Below, in pieces: positions 50,148-59,378 of a stretch of DNA of 64,000 nt (its first letter is position 1; every line of letters begins with the position of its first letter). The notes below the pieces were generated by a model, which was not told the DNA's origin, made no database searches, and saw only the letters and a program-made list of their open reading frames with translations. The position numbers and the translations under genes were made by a program. The stretch is from Cognatazoarcus halotolerans (GTDB lineage Bacteria > Pseudomonadota > Gammaproteobacteria > Burkholderiales > Rhodocyclaceae): positions 248,001 through 312,000 of the forward strand of contig NZ_WUAF01000003.1 of assembly GCF_009800965.1 (NCBI RefSeq). The letters are read 5' to 3'.

Positions 50148-51737
50148 TCAGCCCAGCGAGCGCTCGAGGTGCTGGATGAGCGCGCGGAGTTCGCCCGCCG
50201 TCGCGCGGAGTTGCCCGGCGGCCGTCCCGACCTGATCGACGCTTGCGTTGTTGGATTCGACCGAGGTCGAGATGGCTTCCATTGCCACTGCGACTTCGTG
50301 CGATGCGGATGCCTGCTGGTCGAGCATCTGCCGGATATCGGTGGAAAGGCCACTGGCCTTGATGCTGGCAGCGCGGATTTCCTGCAGGCTGGCACTGCTT
50401 TCGTTGATCTGCTTGGTGCCGACCGAGACCTTGCCGGCGGCCGACTGCATCGTCCCCACGGCGGTTTCTGAGTCCGAGGTGATCAGCGCGACCGCTCCGG
50501 CGATGTCCGTCGTCGATGCGGCGGTACGCTCGGCCAGCTTGCGGACTTCGTCAGCCACCACGGCAAAACCGCGGCCTTGCTCGCCTGCACGCGCCGCCTC
50601 GATGGCCGCGTTGAGGGCGAGTAGATTCGTCTGTTCGGCGATTTCACGGATGATGCGGCTGACCTCGCCGATCTTTTCGACCGAAGCGTTTACCCGCTCG
50701 ATCTCCAACCGGGCGGCATCGACGACGTTTACCACCGCCTCGCTGCTGCGGATGCCCTCCGACATCGAGCGCATGGCCACCGAGACCGCTTCTTCGGTGG
50801 CCTGTGCCGCTTCGGCGTTCATTTCAGTGTTTCCCGCGATCTCGTTGACCGATGCGCTCATTTCCTCCATGGCCGCGGCGACCTGCATGACGCGTTCGCC
50901 CTGAAGGGCGGTGGCTTCGGAGAGGTCATGCACGGCACCTTCGAGCTCGCGCGAGCGCTCATCGACGTCGCGCGCCGCCACCAGCACGTCGGCGAACATG
51001 GCGCGCAGGTGGATGCGCATCGCTTCGAGCTGCGCAAAAGGCCGGGCCAGACCGCGACGTGGCGTGTCGATGCCTTGTTCCAGACGGCCTTCGTCGAGTG
51101 CGCTGATGTGCGCCCCGAGCCGCTCGAGCGGCATGCCGATGTTCAACTGGTAATAGCTTGCCGTGGCAATCGACAGCCCGGCGGCAACCGCGCCGGCGAT
51201 GGCGCCCGCGCCGCCGTCCAGCCAGGCGGCTGCCGCAGCGAAAAGCGCGCTTGTTGCGGTGAGCGCCCAGATCGTGTTGTGCTGCCGCCGCAGGCTGCCG
51301 ACCCGGGCCGTTCGTGGAAAGGTCGTCTGCTTGTCGCGGACCCTTGCGTAAAGCGATTCCGTCGCGGTGACCGAGGCGCGTGCGGGTGCGCTGCGTACCG
51401 ACATGTAGCCGACCGTCCGCCCGCTTTCGCAGATTGGCGTGACGAAGGCATCCACCCAGTAGAAGGCGCCGTCCTTGCAACGATTCTTGACCAGCCCCCG
51501 CCAGGGCTGTCCGGCCTTGAGGGTCGCCCAGAGGTCGGCGAAAGCCTCGGGCGGCATGTCGGGGTGTCGTACGACATTGTGGTTCTTGCCGATCAGTTCG
51601 TCGGCCCGAAAACCGCTGATCTCGACGAATGCGGCGTTGGCATAGGTGATCAGACCTTTCAGGTCGGTCTTCGTCACAATCGGCCGGCCCGGCCTGAGGT
51701 GGCGCTCTTCCCCGGTCACCGGCATGTTGATCTTCAT
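50148..51737 (-). CDS. Aer-like PAS methyl-accepting chemotaxis protein
   Basis: A 529-residue chemoreceptor. The N-terminal PAS domain (about residues 15-125) has [37 protein letters not shown] and [20 protein letters not shown], the Aer pattern that binds FAD and senses redox or oxygen. Two hydrophobic segments (about 155-205) anchor it with almost no periplasmic loop. The C-terminal MCP signalling hairpin tip is [20 protein letters not shown] and [25 protein letters not shown] sits 5 bp before ATG 51737. No receptor-tethering pentapeptide is seen at the end. Confidence 0.93.
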   Translation of the reverse strand: MKINMPVTGEERHLRPGRPIVTKTDLKGLITYANAAFVEISGFRADELIGKNHNVVRHPDMPPEAFADLWATLKAGQPWRGLVKNRCKDGAFYWVDAFVTPICESGRTVGYMSVRSAPARASVTATESLYARVRDKQTTFPRTARVGSLRRQHNTIWALTATSALFAAAAAWLDGGAGAIAGAVAAGLSIATASYYQLNIGMPLERLGAHISALDEGRLEQGIDTPRRGLARPFAQLEAMRIHLRAMFADVLVAARDVDERSRELEGAVHDLSEATALQGERVMQVAAAMEEMSASVNEIAGNTEMNAEAAQATEEAVSVAMRSMSEGIRSSEAVVNVVDAARLEIERVNASVEKIGEVSRIIREIAEQTNLLALNAAIEAARAGEQGRGFAVVADEVRKLAERTAASTTDIAGAVALITSDSETAVGTMQSAAGKVSVGTKQINESSASLQEIRAASIKASGLSTDIRQMLDQQASASHEVAVAMEAISTSVESNNASVDQVGTAAGQLRATAGELRALIQHLERSLG

Positions 51738-51846
51738 GAACGCCTCTCCGTGTTTGCGTGGAGACGGCGGCACGCGGCGCATCTCCCATTGCGCAAGAAC
51801 GGCCGAATTTGTTGCGGCTTGAGCGCGTCGTCACACGTCGTGGAAT

Positions 51847-53013
51847 TCAGCCGCGTGCAGGACGCTTCCAGCCCAGGATGAACAAGGCGAGCGTGCCCGC
51901 AACCACGCCCCAGAAGGCCGAGCCGACGCCGCCGAGGCTCACGCCGGAAGCCGTTACGAGAAAGGTGATCAGCGCGGGCTCGCGTTGCCCTTCGTCCTTC
52001 ATCGCGGTGGTGAGTCCGCCGGCGATCGTGCCGAACAGGGCCAGTCCCGCGATGGCCAGCACGAGTTCGCGCGGGAAGGCTGCGAAGAGCGCGCCCACCG
52101 TGGCGCCGAATACCCCGACCAGCAGGTAGAAGAAACCAGCAAAGAGGCTCGCCAGGTATCGTTTTGCGGGATCTTCGTGGGCCTCGCGCCCCATGCAGAT
52201 CGCGGCGGTGATCGCGGCCAGATTGAGCGCAAAGCAACCGAAGGGGGCGAGCAACAGGTTTGCCGCGCCGGTCCAGCCGATCACCGGTGAAATCGGCACC
52301 GCGGTATAGCCGGCGGCGCGCAGCACCGCGGTGCCCGGCACGTTCTGTGAGCCCATGGTAACGATGAACAGCGGGATGCCGATCCCCAGCATGGTCTGAA
52401 GGTTGAAGCTCGGCGCGGTGAACACCGGCACCGCAAACTCGAGGCGCAGCGCCTCGAAATGCAGCAACCCCTGTGCCGCAGCGATCGCGCTGCCCAGCGC
52501 GAGTACCAGCACGATGGCGTAGCGCGGCAGCAGGCGCCGTGCTACCAGGTAGGCGAGGAACATCGCGAACACCAGGCCGAAGCGTTGCCCCATGGCGACG
52601 AATACTTCCATGCCGAAGCGCACCAGCACGCCGGCCAGCATCGCTGCGGCAATGCCCGGGGGAATCCGGTCCATCACCCGCTCGAAGCCCCGCGTGAGGC
52701 CGGCCAGCAGGATCAGTACGGAGCAGAACATGAAGGCGCCGATTGCCTCGGACATGGGGACGCCGACCAGTGCGGTGACCAGCAGCGCCGCGCCGGGCGT
52801 CGACCAGGCGGTCACGACCGGCGCGCGGTAGCGCAGCGAGAGGCCGATGCAGGTCACCCCCATGCCGATGCCCAGCGCCCACATCCATGAACTCAGCTGT
52901 GCCGGACTCGCGCCGGCGGCCGCTGCGGCCTGAAAGACGATGGCCGCCGAACTGGTGAAACCGACCAGAACGGTGACGAAGCCGGCGGAAAAGGGGGCGA
53001 GTAGCTTGCGCAT
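51847..53013 (-). CDS. benE: BenE-family benzoate/H+ symporter-like transporter
   Basis: A 388-residue integral membrane protein with about 11-12 helices. Diagnostic segments are FSAGFVTVLVGFTSSAAIVF at the N-terminus, APVVTAWSTPGAALLV, and IPLFIVTMGSQNVPGTAVLR. GYTAVPISPVIGWTGAANLL, the BenE signature, follows. Characterised BenE proteins import benzoate with protons, which fits an aromatic-degrading host, but no catabolic genes are adjacent, so the substrate is only inferred. ATG 53013 is chosen because the membrane protein starts immediately after it; longer starts give a non-hydrophobic tail. Confidence 0.88.
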   Translation of the reverse strand: MRKLLAPFSAGFVTVLVGFTSSAAIVFQAAAAAGASPAQLSSWMWALGIGMGVTCIGLSLRYRAPVVTAWSTPGAALLVTALVGVPMSEAIGAFMFCSVLILLAGLTRGFERVMDRIPPGIAAAMLAGVLVRFGMEVFVAMGQRFGLVFAMFLAYLVARRLLPRYAIVLVLALGSAIAAAQGLLHFEALRLEFAVPVFTAPSFNLQTMLGIGIPLFIVTMGSQNVPGTAVLRAAGYTAVPISPVIGWTGAANLLLAPFGCFALNLAAITAAICMGREAHEDPAKRYLASLFAGFFYLLVGVFGATVGALFAAFPRELVLAIAGLALFGTIAGGLTTAMKDEGQREPALITFLVTASGVSLGGVGSAFWGVVAGTLALFILGWKRPARG

Positions 53014-53428
53014 GGGTGGGGCGTGCAAAGGACAAAGGCCGGAAGAATCGTTCTCCGCGGCGAGTTCCGACAGGGACAATTTGCTGCGCCTGCGGCGATA
53101 CGCCGCCAGGGAGTGTGGGTGCTGGAAATTCTGCCATCGGTTTCGGGGGAGCTTCGGGCACGAAGTGGGTTGCCAACTGACCATGCCGAAGCTTCTTTCG
53201 GGCTAGCAGGAATCGGGCACCAGGCTTGTCATCGTGTCAAGGCTGGTCGGGTCCGGTCAGCGTGTGAAATGGACGCTGACAGATTGAAAAGGGGCCGCCG
53301 AGCATCTTCTCGGCCCCGCCGAGCGGATTTCAATGCATGAATATTGGGGCGGTGCTTTTCGTCGGGAAAACCGAGGTGCGGGCCACCGGGCATGTATTCA
53401 GTCGACGAAAGTGTGTCCAGGAGTGCCC
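53014..53428. other. Gene-free stretch between benE and the PEP-CTERM remnant
   Basis: About 415 bp without a supported gene. It contains the benE leader and a hairpin at 53291-53317 (GGGGCCG and CGGCCCC arms with CCGAG/CTCGG inside). Open frames through it have no recognisable protein features. Confidence 0.5.
53291..53317. terminator. Hairpin upstream of the PEP-CTERM remnant
   Basis: GGGGCCG (53291-53297) pairs with CGGCCCC (53311-53317); an alternative inner pairing is CCGAG with CTCGG. There is no T-run. It could be a terminator relic or leader structure. Confidence 0.4.
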
Positions 53429-53767
53429 ATGCGATTCGAACCTCTCGTCCTGGTCCTCACCGTTGCGGCGCCGGGGGCGCATGCGCCGATGCACCGGTAC
53501 CGAGGTCGGCTTCAGCGGCTCGACGCAGCCTTGTGACACGGAAAGCGGTGGCCAGGCCACCCTCAGCGGCGAGTGGGATACGACTGCGCTGACGCAGGAA
53601 ACAACGCAAATGTCACCTCGACCGGCCAGAGCCGGCAGATGACGCTGAACCTGCTTGCCAACGTGATCGCGCCGCGCGTCGAGACCGTTCCGGAGCCCGG
53701 CAGCCTGCCGTTGCTGTTGGGCAGCCTGGGCATGCTGCTGGCCGTTTCACGCCGTCGCCGGGCTTGA
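53429..53767 (+). pseudogene. PEP-CTERM protein gene broken by two compensating frameshifts
   Basis: AGGAG (53419-53423) precedes ATG 53429, which starts a signal-peptide-like MRFEPLVLVLTVAAPGAHA. That frame hits a stop at 53534-53536. The middle of the protein (GTEVGFSGSTQPCDTESGGQ, about 53494-53553) is in another frame. The original frame resumes with NNANVTSTGQSRQMTLNLLA and ends in a textbook PEP-CTERM tail: VPEPGS, a hydrophobic helix, then SRRRRA, stop 53765-53767. Exosortase would sort such a protein to the outer surface. As read, it cannot make one continuous polypeptide; sequencing error is the alternative. Confidence 0.68.
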
Positions 53768-53830
53768 ACCGTGGGCTGGCCGGCACAAGGCCGGCAGAAC
53801 CAAGGAGCGCCAGGGCGCGCCGGCCTGTAT

Positions 53831-54442
53831 TCAGCTCTTTGGCGGTTCGGTCGAGACGAAGCTCGGGCGGGCGAGCAGCGCTTCCGCGTAGGTGGCGAGG
53901 ACGGGGTGACGATGACGCCAGTCGATCGTGGGCTGTCGCAGGTCGAGGTAGGCGAGTGCGCAACCCGCCGCCACATCGCCCAGCGACAGCCCGTCGCCGT
54001 TCAGCCCGTTGCGGGATTGCACGTGTGCCGACAATGCGTTCAGGCCGCGCAGGATCTTCTCGCGCTGGCGGGCCAGTGCGGTATCGCTGCGCTCGTCGTC
54101 CGGGCGGTTTGCTTCGAGAAAGGCGGCGACCGCGGCATCGGTAATGCCGTCGGCAAGGGCCTCGGTCTGTCGAACGTCGAGTGCTGCGCGGCGATCGGCC
54201 GGGATCAGCACTGGCGCCACGCCGAGCAGCTCGAGGTATTCGGCGATCACCGGTGAATCGAACCACACCCGACCGTCGCTGGCGACCAGAACCGGCACCT
54301 TGCCCAGCGGGTTGTACTGGGGCACGTGCGTGTCGGGACTCCACGGAATGTCGATCTCGAGCTGGAAGGGCAGGCCCTTTTCCGCGAGGATCACGCGAAT
54401 CTTGCGGGCATAGGGGCTGGTCAGCGAGGCGATGAGTTTCAC
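53831..54442 (-). CDS. Glutathione S-transferase (YibF-like)
   Basis: A 203-residue GST. The N-terminal motif ASLTSPYARKIRVILAEKGL carries the catalytic Ser/Tyr position, NPLGKVPVLV is the cis-Pro turn, and FDSPVIAEYLE binds glutathione. The helical C-terminal domain includes GDGLSLGDVAAGCALAYLDL. GTG 54442 is favoured over an earlier start because AGGA lies about 9 bp upstream and the family begins right there. Substrate unknown. It is 63 bp from the PEP-CTERM remnant on the opposite strand. Confidence 0.9.
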   Translation of the reverse strand: MKLIASLTSPYARKIRVILAEKGLPFQLEIDIPWSPDTHVPQYNPLGKVPVLVASDGRVWFDSPVIAEYLELLGVAPVLIPADRRAALDVRQTEALADGITDAAVAAFLEANRPDDERSDTALARQREKILRGLNALSAHVQSRNGLNGDGLSLGDVAAGCALAYLDLRQPTIDWRHRHPVLATYAEALLARPSFVSTEPPKS

Positions 54443-54583
54443 GGTTCGTATCCTGCCTTTGTCGTCAGCCGCGCTGGGCCGGGAGGAAAGGATCGGTAAT
54501 TGCGACGGACCGGGCAAGTGTACCGGCGCCCGGCGGACGGGAACGGCGCACGGGCGGCAGCGATCTGTCCGGCCGGGCCGGCC

Positions 54584-55231
54584 TCACAGCGCTTGCCAGC
54601 TTCGCAGCATGAGCTCGCGGATGATATTGAGCTTGCCGTGGAAGAAATGGTCCGCGCCAGGCACGACGACGACCGGCAGGGTCTGCGGTCGCGCCCAGTC
54701 GAGCACATTGGCGAGCGCCACCGTTTCGTCCTGTTCGCCGTGGATGACGAGGCTGTGTGCCGGTACCGGTTCGGTGGTGTAGCTGCGCGCGCCGCTGACC
54801 TCGCCGGAGGCGAGGCCGACAAGCACGATGTGTCTTGGTGGCGTGACGCTGCCTTCGAGTCGCGCAATGACCCGGGTCTGCACGTAGGCGCCAAAGGAGA
54901 AGCCGCCGATGCCGATCGGCAGCGCCCCCCAGCGCGACTGCGCCCAGGCAAGCACCGCCAGCAGATCCTCGGTCTCCGCCATGCCGTGGTCGTGTTCGCC
55001 CTCGCTTTCACCGACGCCACGGAAGTTGGGTCGCACTGCAGCGTAACCGAGGTCGCGGAAGGTACGGGCCAGGGTGTGGGCGATCTTGTTGGTGTTGGCG
55101 CCGCCGAACAGCGGGTGCGGGTGCGCCACAATGGCGATGCCACGCGCCTTCTCGGGCGTGTCGATGAGTACCTCGATGATCCCGTCGGGGCCGTTCAGCA
55201 GGGCACGTTCGGTGGGCTGGGGGCGTGACAT
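54584..55231 (-). CDS. Alpha/beta-hydrolase (short serine-hydrolase family)
   Basis: A 215-residue hydrolase. Early HPHPLFGGANTNKIAHTLAR is the hallmark of the YtxM-like/OPR branch of small alpha/beta hydrolases. RPNFRGVGESEGEHDHG follows, then the elbow GGFSFGAYV with the nucleophile Ser. VIHGEQDETVALANVLDW gives the acid, and VPGADHFFHGKL the His. ATG 55231 lies 18 bp after the ferredoxin stop, so both are probably one operon. Substrate unknown. Confidence 0.88.
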   Translation of the reverse strand: MSRPQPTERALLNGPDGIIEVLIDTPEKARGIAIVAHPHPLFGGANTNKIAHTLARTFRDLGYAAVRPNFRGVGESEGEHDHGMAETEDLLAVLAWAQSRWGALPIGIGGFSFGAYVQTRVIARLEGSVTPPRHIVLVGLASGEVSGARSYTTEPVPAHSLVIHGEQDETVALANVLDWARPQTLPVVVVPGADHFFHGKLNIIRELMLRSWQAL

Positions 55232-55248
55232 GGCAGTCCTCCGGATCT

Positions 55249-55560
55249 TCAGGGCAGGCGCAGGCGGTCGACGATCTCGCCCTCGACCAGGTGGCGATCG
55301 ATGATCTCGTCGATGTCCTCCTTGTCGACATAGGTGTACCAGACCTCTTCGGGATAGACCACCAGCACCGGGCCTTCGTCGCAGCGGTCGAGGCAGCCGG
55401 CCTTGTTGATGCGGATCTTGCCCTTGCCCTTGAGGCCGAGTTTGCCGATCCGATCCTTGGCGTAGGTCTGCATCTCCGTGGCGTGCTGATTGTTGCAGCA
55501 GGTCTCGCAATCGGCGCGCTGGTTGGTGCAGAAGAAGACGTGGTGCTTGAAGTAGCTCAT
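55249..55560 (-). CDS. Thioredoxin-like [2Fe-2S] ferredoxin
   Basis: A 103-residue protein resembling the thioredoxin-fold ferredoxins. Cluster ligands are expected from HHVFFCTNQRADCETCC near the N-terminus and from KAGCLDRCDEGPVLVVYPEE later, giving the C-x(8-12)-C ... C-x3-C layout. WYTYVDKEDIDEIIDRHLVE closes the fold. ATG 55560 starts MSYFKHHVFF, typical of the family. It is tightly linked to the hydrolase downstream and 37 bp from the VanZ-like gene upstream. The redox partner is unknown. Confidence 0.9.
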   Translation of the reverse strand: MSYFKHHVFFCTNQRADCETCCNNQHATEMQTYAKDRIGKLGLKGKGKIRINKAGCLDRCDEGPVLVVYPEEVWYTYVDKEDIDEIIDRHLVEGEIVDRLRLP

Positions 55561-55597
55561 CGCGAGGCTCCGGTGGCGGTGGCGGGGATTATATCGA

Positions 55598-56677
55598 TCA
55601 TCTTCGGGGACCTGCGCTGCGCAGGCTGCCGAGCAGGCCGAGATAGACAAGGGCGAGAAACGGCCACAGGCTGGAGACCAGCACGGTAGCGCCGTGGAAA
55701 TTGAGGAAGTGACCCTGGTTGAGCAGTGGAACGTTGGCCTGGAGGTAGGGGTTGTCGGGCGCGAGGTTGGCGAGCACGGTTGCTATCAGCAGGGCCAGAC
55801 CGGCGAGGACCTGCACTCCCGCTCGAGGCAGCAGCAGCGCCAGACCGAGTATCGGTATTCCGGCCACGAGGCCGACGCTTGCCCCCGGCGTAAGCCAGTT
55901 CAGCGGCTGGCCCGGCACGAAGAAGCTGCTGGCTGCAAGGGTCTTGGTGGCCAGTCCGAGCACGATCAAGGTGGCGATCGACCATGGGCTGGGCTCGCGC
56001 ATCATGCTGCGTGCAAGCAGGCCGACCGCCACCAGGTGGCTGGCCGTGATGCTCGCTTCGAGTCGCAGGAACTGTGGCGCGCTGAACGAAAGCGGGGTGG
56101 GCAGTGCCAGCAGGCTGCGCAGGTCGCCGCTGCCAAACAGCAAGGACTCGGGCGACAGCTGGGTAAACAGCCAGAGACCCAGCAGCATCAGCCCGGCGTC
56201 GCCGAGATTGCCATGCAGGATGCGGCGCATGCGCCAGCGATGGAGCCAGCCGCGGCGATCGAAAAGGTCGTGTCCGATATAGGCGCCGGCGAGCGCTCCC
56301 AGCAGTGCCCCGAGCGTATTGCAGCCGAGATCGACGTTTGAAGGCACCCGCGTGGGCAGGAAGTTCTGCACCGTCTCGAGTGAAAGACTCAGCATTGCGC
56401 ACAGGACGACCGTGAGCAGCACGCAGGTGCTGCGCGACAGGCGGGATGGCATGGCCGGCACCATCACGAAGCCCAGCGGCAGGAAGCCGAGCACGTTCAG
56501 GATCAGGTCGATTCCGCGGTAGTAATGTGGCCATGGCGCGGCCAGGAAGTCGAACAGGGGCAGGCCGGTTTCGCGCCAGCCCGAAAATGGGTTGAGGCAG
56601 GCGTATATCACCAGCAGGCCGTAGGCGATGGCGAGATGGCGGGGCAGTGCGGTGGTCAGGCGGGGTCGTACGGGCAT
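55598..56677 (-). CDS. VanZ-like membrane protein
   Basis: A 359-residue protein with about nine membrane segments. The N-terminal third matches VanZ-like proteins: FSGWRETGLPLF, DLILNVLGFLPLGFVMVP, and SLSLETVQNFLPTRVPSNVD with LGCNTLGALLGALAG, the diagnostic charged loop. The remaining helices are less conserved. Function is unknown; the VanZ namesake affects teicoplanin resistance. The gene lies 112 bp downstream of the iron operon on the same strand. Confidence 0.85.
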   Translation of the reverse strand: MPVRPRLTTALPRHLAIAYGLLVIYACLNPFSGWRETGLPLFDFLAAPWPHYYRGIDLILNVLGFLPLGFVMVPAMPSRLSRSTCVLLTVVLCAMLSLSLETVQNFLPTRVPSNVDLGCNTLGALLGALAGAYIGHDLFDRRGWLHRWRMRRILHGNLGDAGLMLLGLWLFTQLSPESLLFGSGDLRSLLALPTPLSFSAPQFLRLEASITASHLVAVGLLARSMMREPSPWSIATLIVLGLATKTLAASSFFVPGQPLNWLTPGASVGLVAGIPILGLALLLPRAGVQVLAGLALLIATVLANLAPDNPYLQANVPLLNQGHFLNFHGATVLVSSLWPFLALVYLGLLGSLRSAGPRR

Positions 56678-56789
56678 GCAAGGGACGGGCAGGATCGATT
56701 GCCGATTCTAACCATGTTCGCCCGGACAGGCGGGAGCCTGCCGATCGGAGCGCGGACGGGGTCGGGCGATCGACGGGTCCCCGCCAGCG

Positions 56790-58172
56790 CTACCAGACGA
56801 AATACATGAGCAGCCAGGGTAGCACCGCTCCCACGGTCGCGATCGAGAACGCGGCGAAGGCCGCGAGCGCCGGTCCTGCGCCGATGGCCATGCGGGAGAG
56901 CATCCGTGCCGCCAGGATGAGGCTGGCGAGCAAGGCCGCGGCGAGCAACAGCAGACGGATGGCGGACAGGTGTCCGATCTCGATGCCTTCGGCGGCAAGC
57001 AGTGTTACGGTCAGTGCCGACAGCCCTAGAAAGACGCCGATCCCGCCCAGCGGGATGAGTGCGTAAGCCAGTTGCAGATGGCTGCGCGGACGGCCCGCGA
57101 ACCGTCCCGCCAGACGCAGCCACAGGCTTATCCAGCCACCGATCAGCAGGGCAGCCAGGCCGATGTAGGCGAGGATCAGCACACCGTCCAGCCAGGTAAA
57201 CACGTCACTGGCTTCAGGGTAATGAGTGAGCAGCCACCACGGCGCGTCGTCGCCCAGCAGCGCAAAGCTGTCGTGGTCGATCAGCCATGCCGCAATGGTG
57301 GTCCTGGCCTGCACGAACCACGGTGAAGCCGACCACTGGAAGGCCCCGATCGCGGTGCCGATCAGGCCGAAAACGAGCAGTCTGACCTCCCACGGTTGGG
57401 CATCGTCGGCCTCAAGCTGCGCAATCTCGCTGGCCGGCTTGCGGACCGCCAGCTCCACCGCATCGCGGTGGCCGGCACAGCGCCCGCACATGTGGCAGCC
57501 GGCGCTGCTCTGCATGCGCCGGATATCCACCAGCGGAGCACAATTGACCGGTAGCGCACGGGCCGTGTCGGCGCGCTCCCAGCGCGCGCGATCGGTGCGG
57601 AAGTGCACCGGGGCGAGGCGCGACAGCAGACCGAACACGCCATTGACCGGGCACAGATGGCGGCACCAGACTCGCTTGCCGCGGCCATACACCAGGCCGA
57701 CCGCAATTGCGGCAAGGGTCGATCCGCCGAGCACCAGCAGGGCCGCCTTGGGGTACTCGTAGACGCTGACTAGCTGGCCATAGATGGTGGTGCCGAGGAA
57801 GGCGACGAAGGGCCAGCCGCCCCACTTGATCCAGCGCGGTACCGGCCGGCCGAGGCCGACCTGGCTGACCTGCTCGGTGACGAAGCCCTCGGGGCACAGC
57901 ACCCCGCACCAGGCCCTGCCCATCAGCATCATGCTGACCAGTACGAACGGCCACCACAGCCCCCAGAAGACGAACTGGGCAAAGCGGGTGAGGTTGTTCC
58001 AGAGGTGTGCCTGGCTGTCGGGCAGGGGCAGGAAGGCCGGAGCGGTGACGAGGAAGGCGTAGGCGATCAGGGTGATCCACTGCAGCGCGAGGATCGCACT
58101 GCGGTGGCGCAGCATGAAGCGGCCAAAGGCTGCGAAACGGGTCGGCGCGGGGGCCGGGAGGGTGGCGCTCAC
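56790..58172 (-). CDS. Membrane polyferredoxin of the FTR1 iron uptake system (FtrD-like)
   Basis: A 460-residue protein with about nine membrane helices and cytoplasmic 4Fe-4S ligands: WCGVLCPEGF, WCRHLCPVNGVFG and AGCHMCGRCAGHRD. This is the NapH/FtrD pattern, thought to deliver or accept electrons during ferrous iron oxidation or uptake. GTG 58172 overlaps the FTR1 stop (GTGA), so the two are translationally coupled. A longer frame upstream is the permease in another frame and is not used. Confidence 0.88.
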   Translation of the reverse strand: MSATLPAPAPTRFAAFGRFMLRHRSAILALQWITLIAYAFLVTAPAFLPLPDSQAHLWNNLTRFAQFVFWGLWWPFVLVSMMLMGRAWCGVLCPEGFVTEQVSQVGLGRPVPRWIKWGGWPFVAFLGTTIYGQLVSVYEYPKAALLVLGGSTLAAIAVGLVYGRGKRVWCRHLCPVNGVFGLLSRLAPVHFRTDRARWERADTARALPVNCAPLVDIRRMQSSAGCHMCGRCAGHRDAVELAVRKPASEIAQLEADDAQPWEVRLLVFGLIGTAIGAFQWSASPWFVQARTTIAAWLIDHDSFALLGDDAPWWLLTHYPEASDVFTWLDGVLILAYIGLAALLIGGWISLWLRLAGRFAGRPRSHLQLAYALIPLGGIGVFLGLSALTVTLLAAEGIEIGHLSAIRLLLLAAALLASLILAARMLSRMAIGAGPALAAFAAFSIATVGAVLPWLLMYFVW

Positions 58173-58969
58173 ACGCTTCTCCGCGGCGCGCGCAGCAGCC
58201 AAAGGGTGCCGATCCAGTACAGCATCCACAGCCCAAGGATGCTCAGCGCCGGGCGCGCGCGATAGCCTGCGAAGCTGCCGAGCAGGCCGTTGTCGCGCAG
58301 CAGGGCGCTGCTGTCCCACACCGGCTCGACGAGTGGCGGCAGCCATTCGAGATTGAGGAAGGCCTCGAGTCCCGACACCAGCAAACCCGAGGCGAGCAGC
58401 AGCAACAGCACCTCGCTGATACGGAAGAACACTCGCTGCGGAAGCAGGCGCGAGCCCTTCAGGAAGAGCGCCGCGGTGACCGCCGCGAGCGCTGCACCGA
58501 TGGCGGCGCCGGCCATCAGTGAAGTCCAGCCGCCGGAATTTTCGGCGATGATGCCGTAGAGGAAGAGCACTGTCTCGGTGCCCTCGCGCCCCACTGCGAT
58601 CGCCGCGAGCAGGGCCGCGGACAGGCCGCCGGTCTGCTCTGCCGCGCGCGTCAGGCCGGACTCCAGCTCGCGCTTGAGGGTGCGGCCGTGATGGCGCATC
58701 CACACCACCATGTGGGTCACCAGCAGCGCGGCAACGATCATGATGCAGGCCTGGAAGGCCTCCAGCGTGTTGCCGGCGAGCTGGGACTGGAAACCCAGCA
58801 TGGCCAGCGCCAGCACGGCGGCCAGGCCGATGCCGCCCGCGACCCCGAGCCAGAGATGGGCGAGACGGATGCGTCCGTCGCCGCGTGCCTGGATCCATGA
58901 ATACAGGATGGAGACGATCAGGATGGCCTCGACGCTTTCGCGCCAGATGATGAAGATGGTGTTACCCAT
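58169..58969 (-). CDS. FTR1-family high-affinity iron permease (FtrC-like)
   Basis: A 266-residue permease with seven membrane helices. Two REXXE iron-binding motifs are visible: RESVE in FIIWRESVEAILIVSILYS near residue 10 and REGTE in IAVGREGTETVLFLYGI near 130. The C-terminal LSILGLWMLYWIGTLWLL is the last helix. It moves iron across the inner membrane, probably after oxidation by the periplasmic cupredoxin. ATG 58969 is 12 bp after the cupredoxin stop. Confidence 0.93.
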   Translation of the reverse strand: MGNTIFIIWRESVEAILIVSILYSWIQARGDGRIRLAHLWLGVAGGIGLAAVLALAMLGFQSQLAGNTLEAFQACIMIVAALLVTHMVVWMRHHGRTLKRELESGLTRAAEQTGGLSAALLAAIAVGREGTETVLFLYGIIAENSGGWTSLMAGAAIGAALAAVTAALFLKGSRLLPQRVFFRISEVLLLLLASGLLVSGLEAFLNLEWLPPLVEPVWDSSALLRDNGLLGSFAGYRARPALSILGLWMLYWIGTLWLLRAPRRSV

Positions 58970-58981
58970 GGAAGGCGCTCC

Positions 58982-59305
58982 TCACTTGGCGACGATCTCG
59001 CCCTTGGCGGTGTCGGGATGGAACTCGCCAAAGAACGGGTAGCGACCGGCCTTGAGCGGCGCGAACATGATCTTTCGGGTGACGCCGGGCGCCAGCACGG
59101 TTTCCTTGCGCAATTCGGTACTTTCGAACTCTTCCGGACCGGCGTTCCGGTTGGTGATCTCGAGGCGGAAGCGCGTGTCGGCAGGTACCTCGATGACGGA
59201 CGGGATAAAGCGGCCGTTCTCTGCGACCAGCGTGAAGGTCGGTGTGTCGGCGAGCGCGGTGCTCGCCGCGACGGCAAGGCAAAGGGCGGGTACAAGGCGG
59301 TGCAT
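58982..59305 (-). CDS. Periplasmic cupredoxin of the iron uptake system (FtrB-like)
   Basis: A 107-residue protein with a signal peptide (about 1-19, LVPALCLAVAASTALADT). The cupredoxin barrel ends with FAPLKAGRYPFFGEFHPDTA, whose Phe-His and following residues replace the normal blue-copper loop. ESTELRKETVLAPG supplies the Glu-rich face. It probably binds Cu or Fe(II) and passes iron to FTR1. ATG 59305 starts the signal peptide. A strong hairpin separates it from the porin gene upstream. Confidence 0.85.
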   Translation of the reverse strand: MHRLVPALCLAVAASTALADTPTFTLVAENGRFIPSVIEVPADTRFRLEITNRNAGPEEFESTELRKETVLAPGVTRKIMFAPLKAGRYPFFGEFHPDTAKGEIVAK

Positions 59306-59329
59306 GGAGCGGTTCTCGAAACGACTCGA

Positions 59330-59357
59330 CCCCGTCACGCCGGAGGCGGTGACGGGG
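59330..59357 (-). terminator. Hairpin between porin and cupredoxin genes
   Basis: Left arm 59330-59341 pairs with 59345-59357 through 12 bp with a single bulged base and a 3-nt loop. It sits in the 73-bp gap inside the leftward iron operon. It could partially terminate or protect the P19-porin transcript, giving different levels for the permease genes. Confidence 0.6.
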
Positions 59358-59378
59358 CCTGGTTGCAGGAAGATGGCC

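Noticed and set aside
53023-53340. A 105-codon plus-strand frame between benE and the PEP-CTERM remnant
   Set aside because: No signal, domain or ribosome-binding site, and it overlaps the benE leader region.
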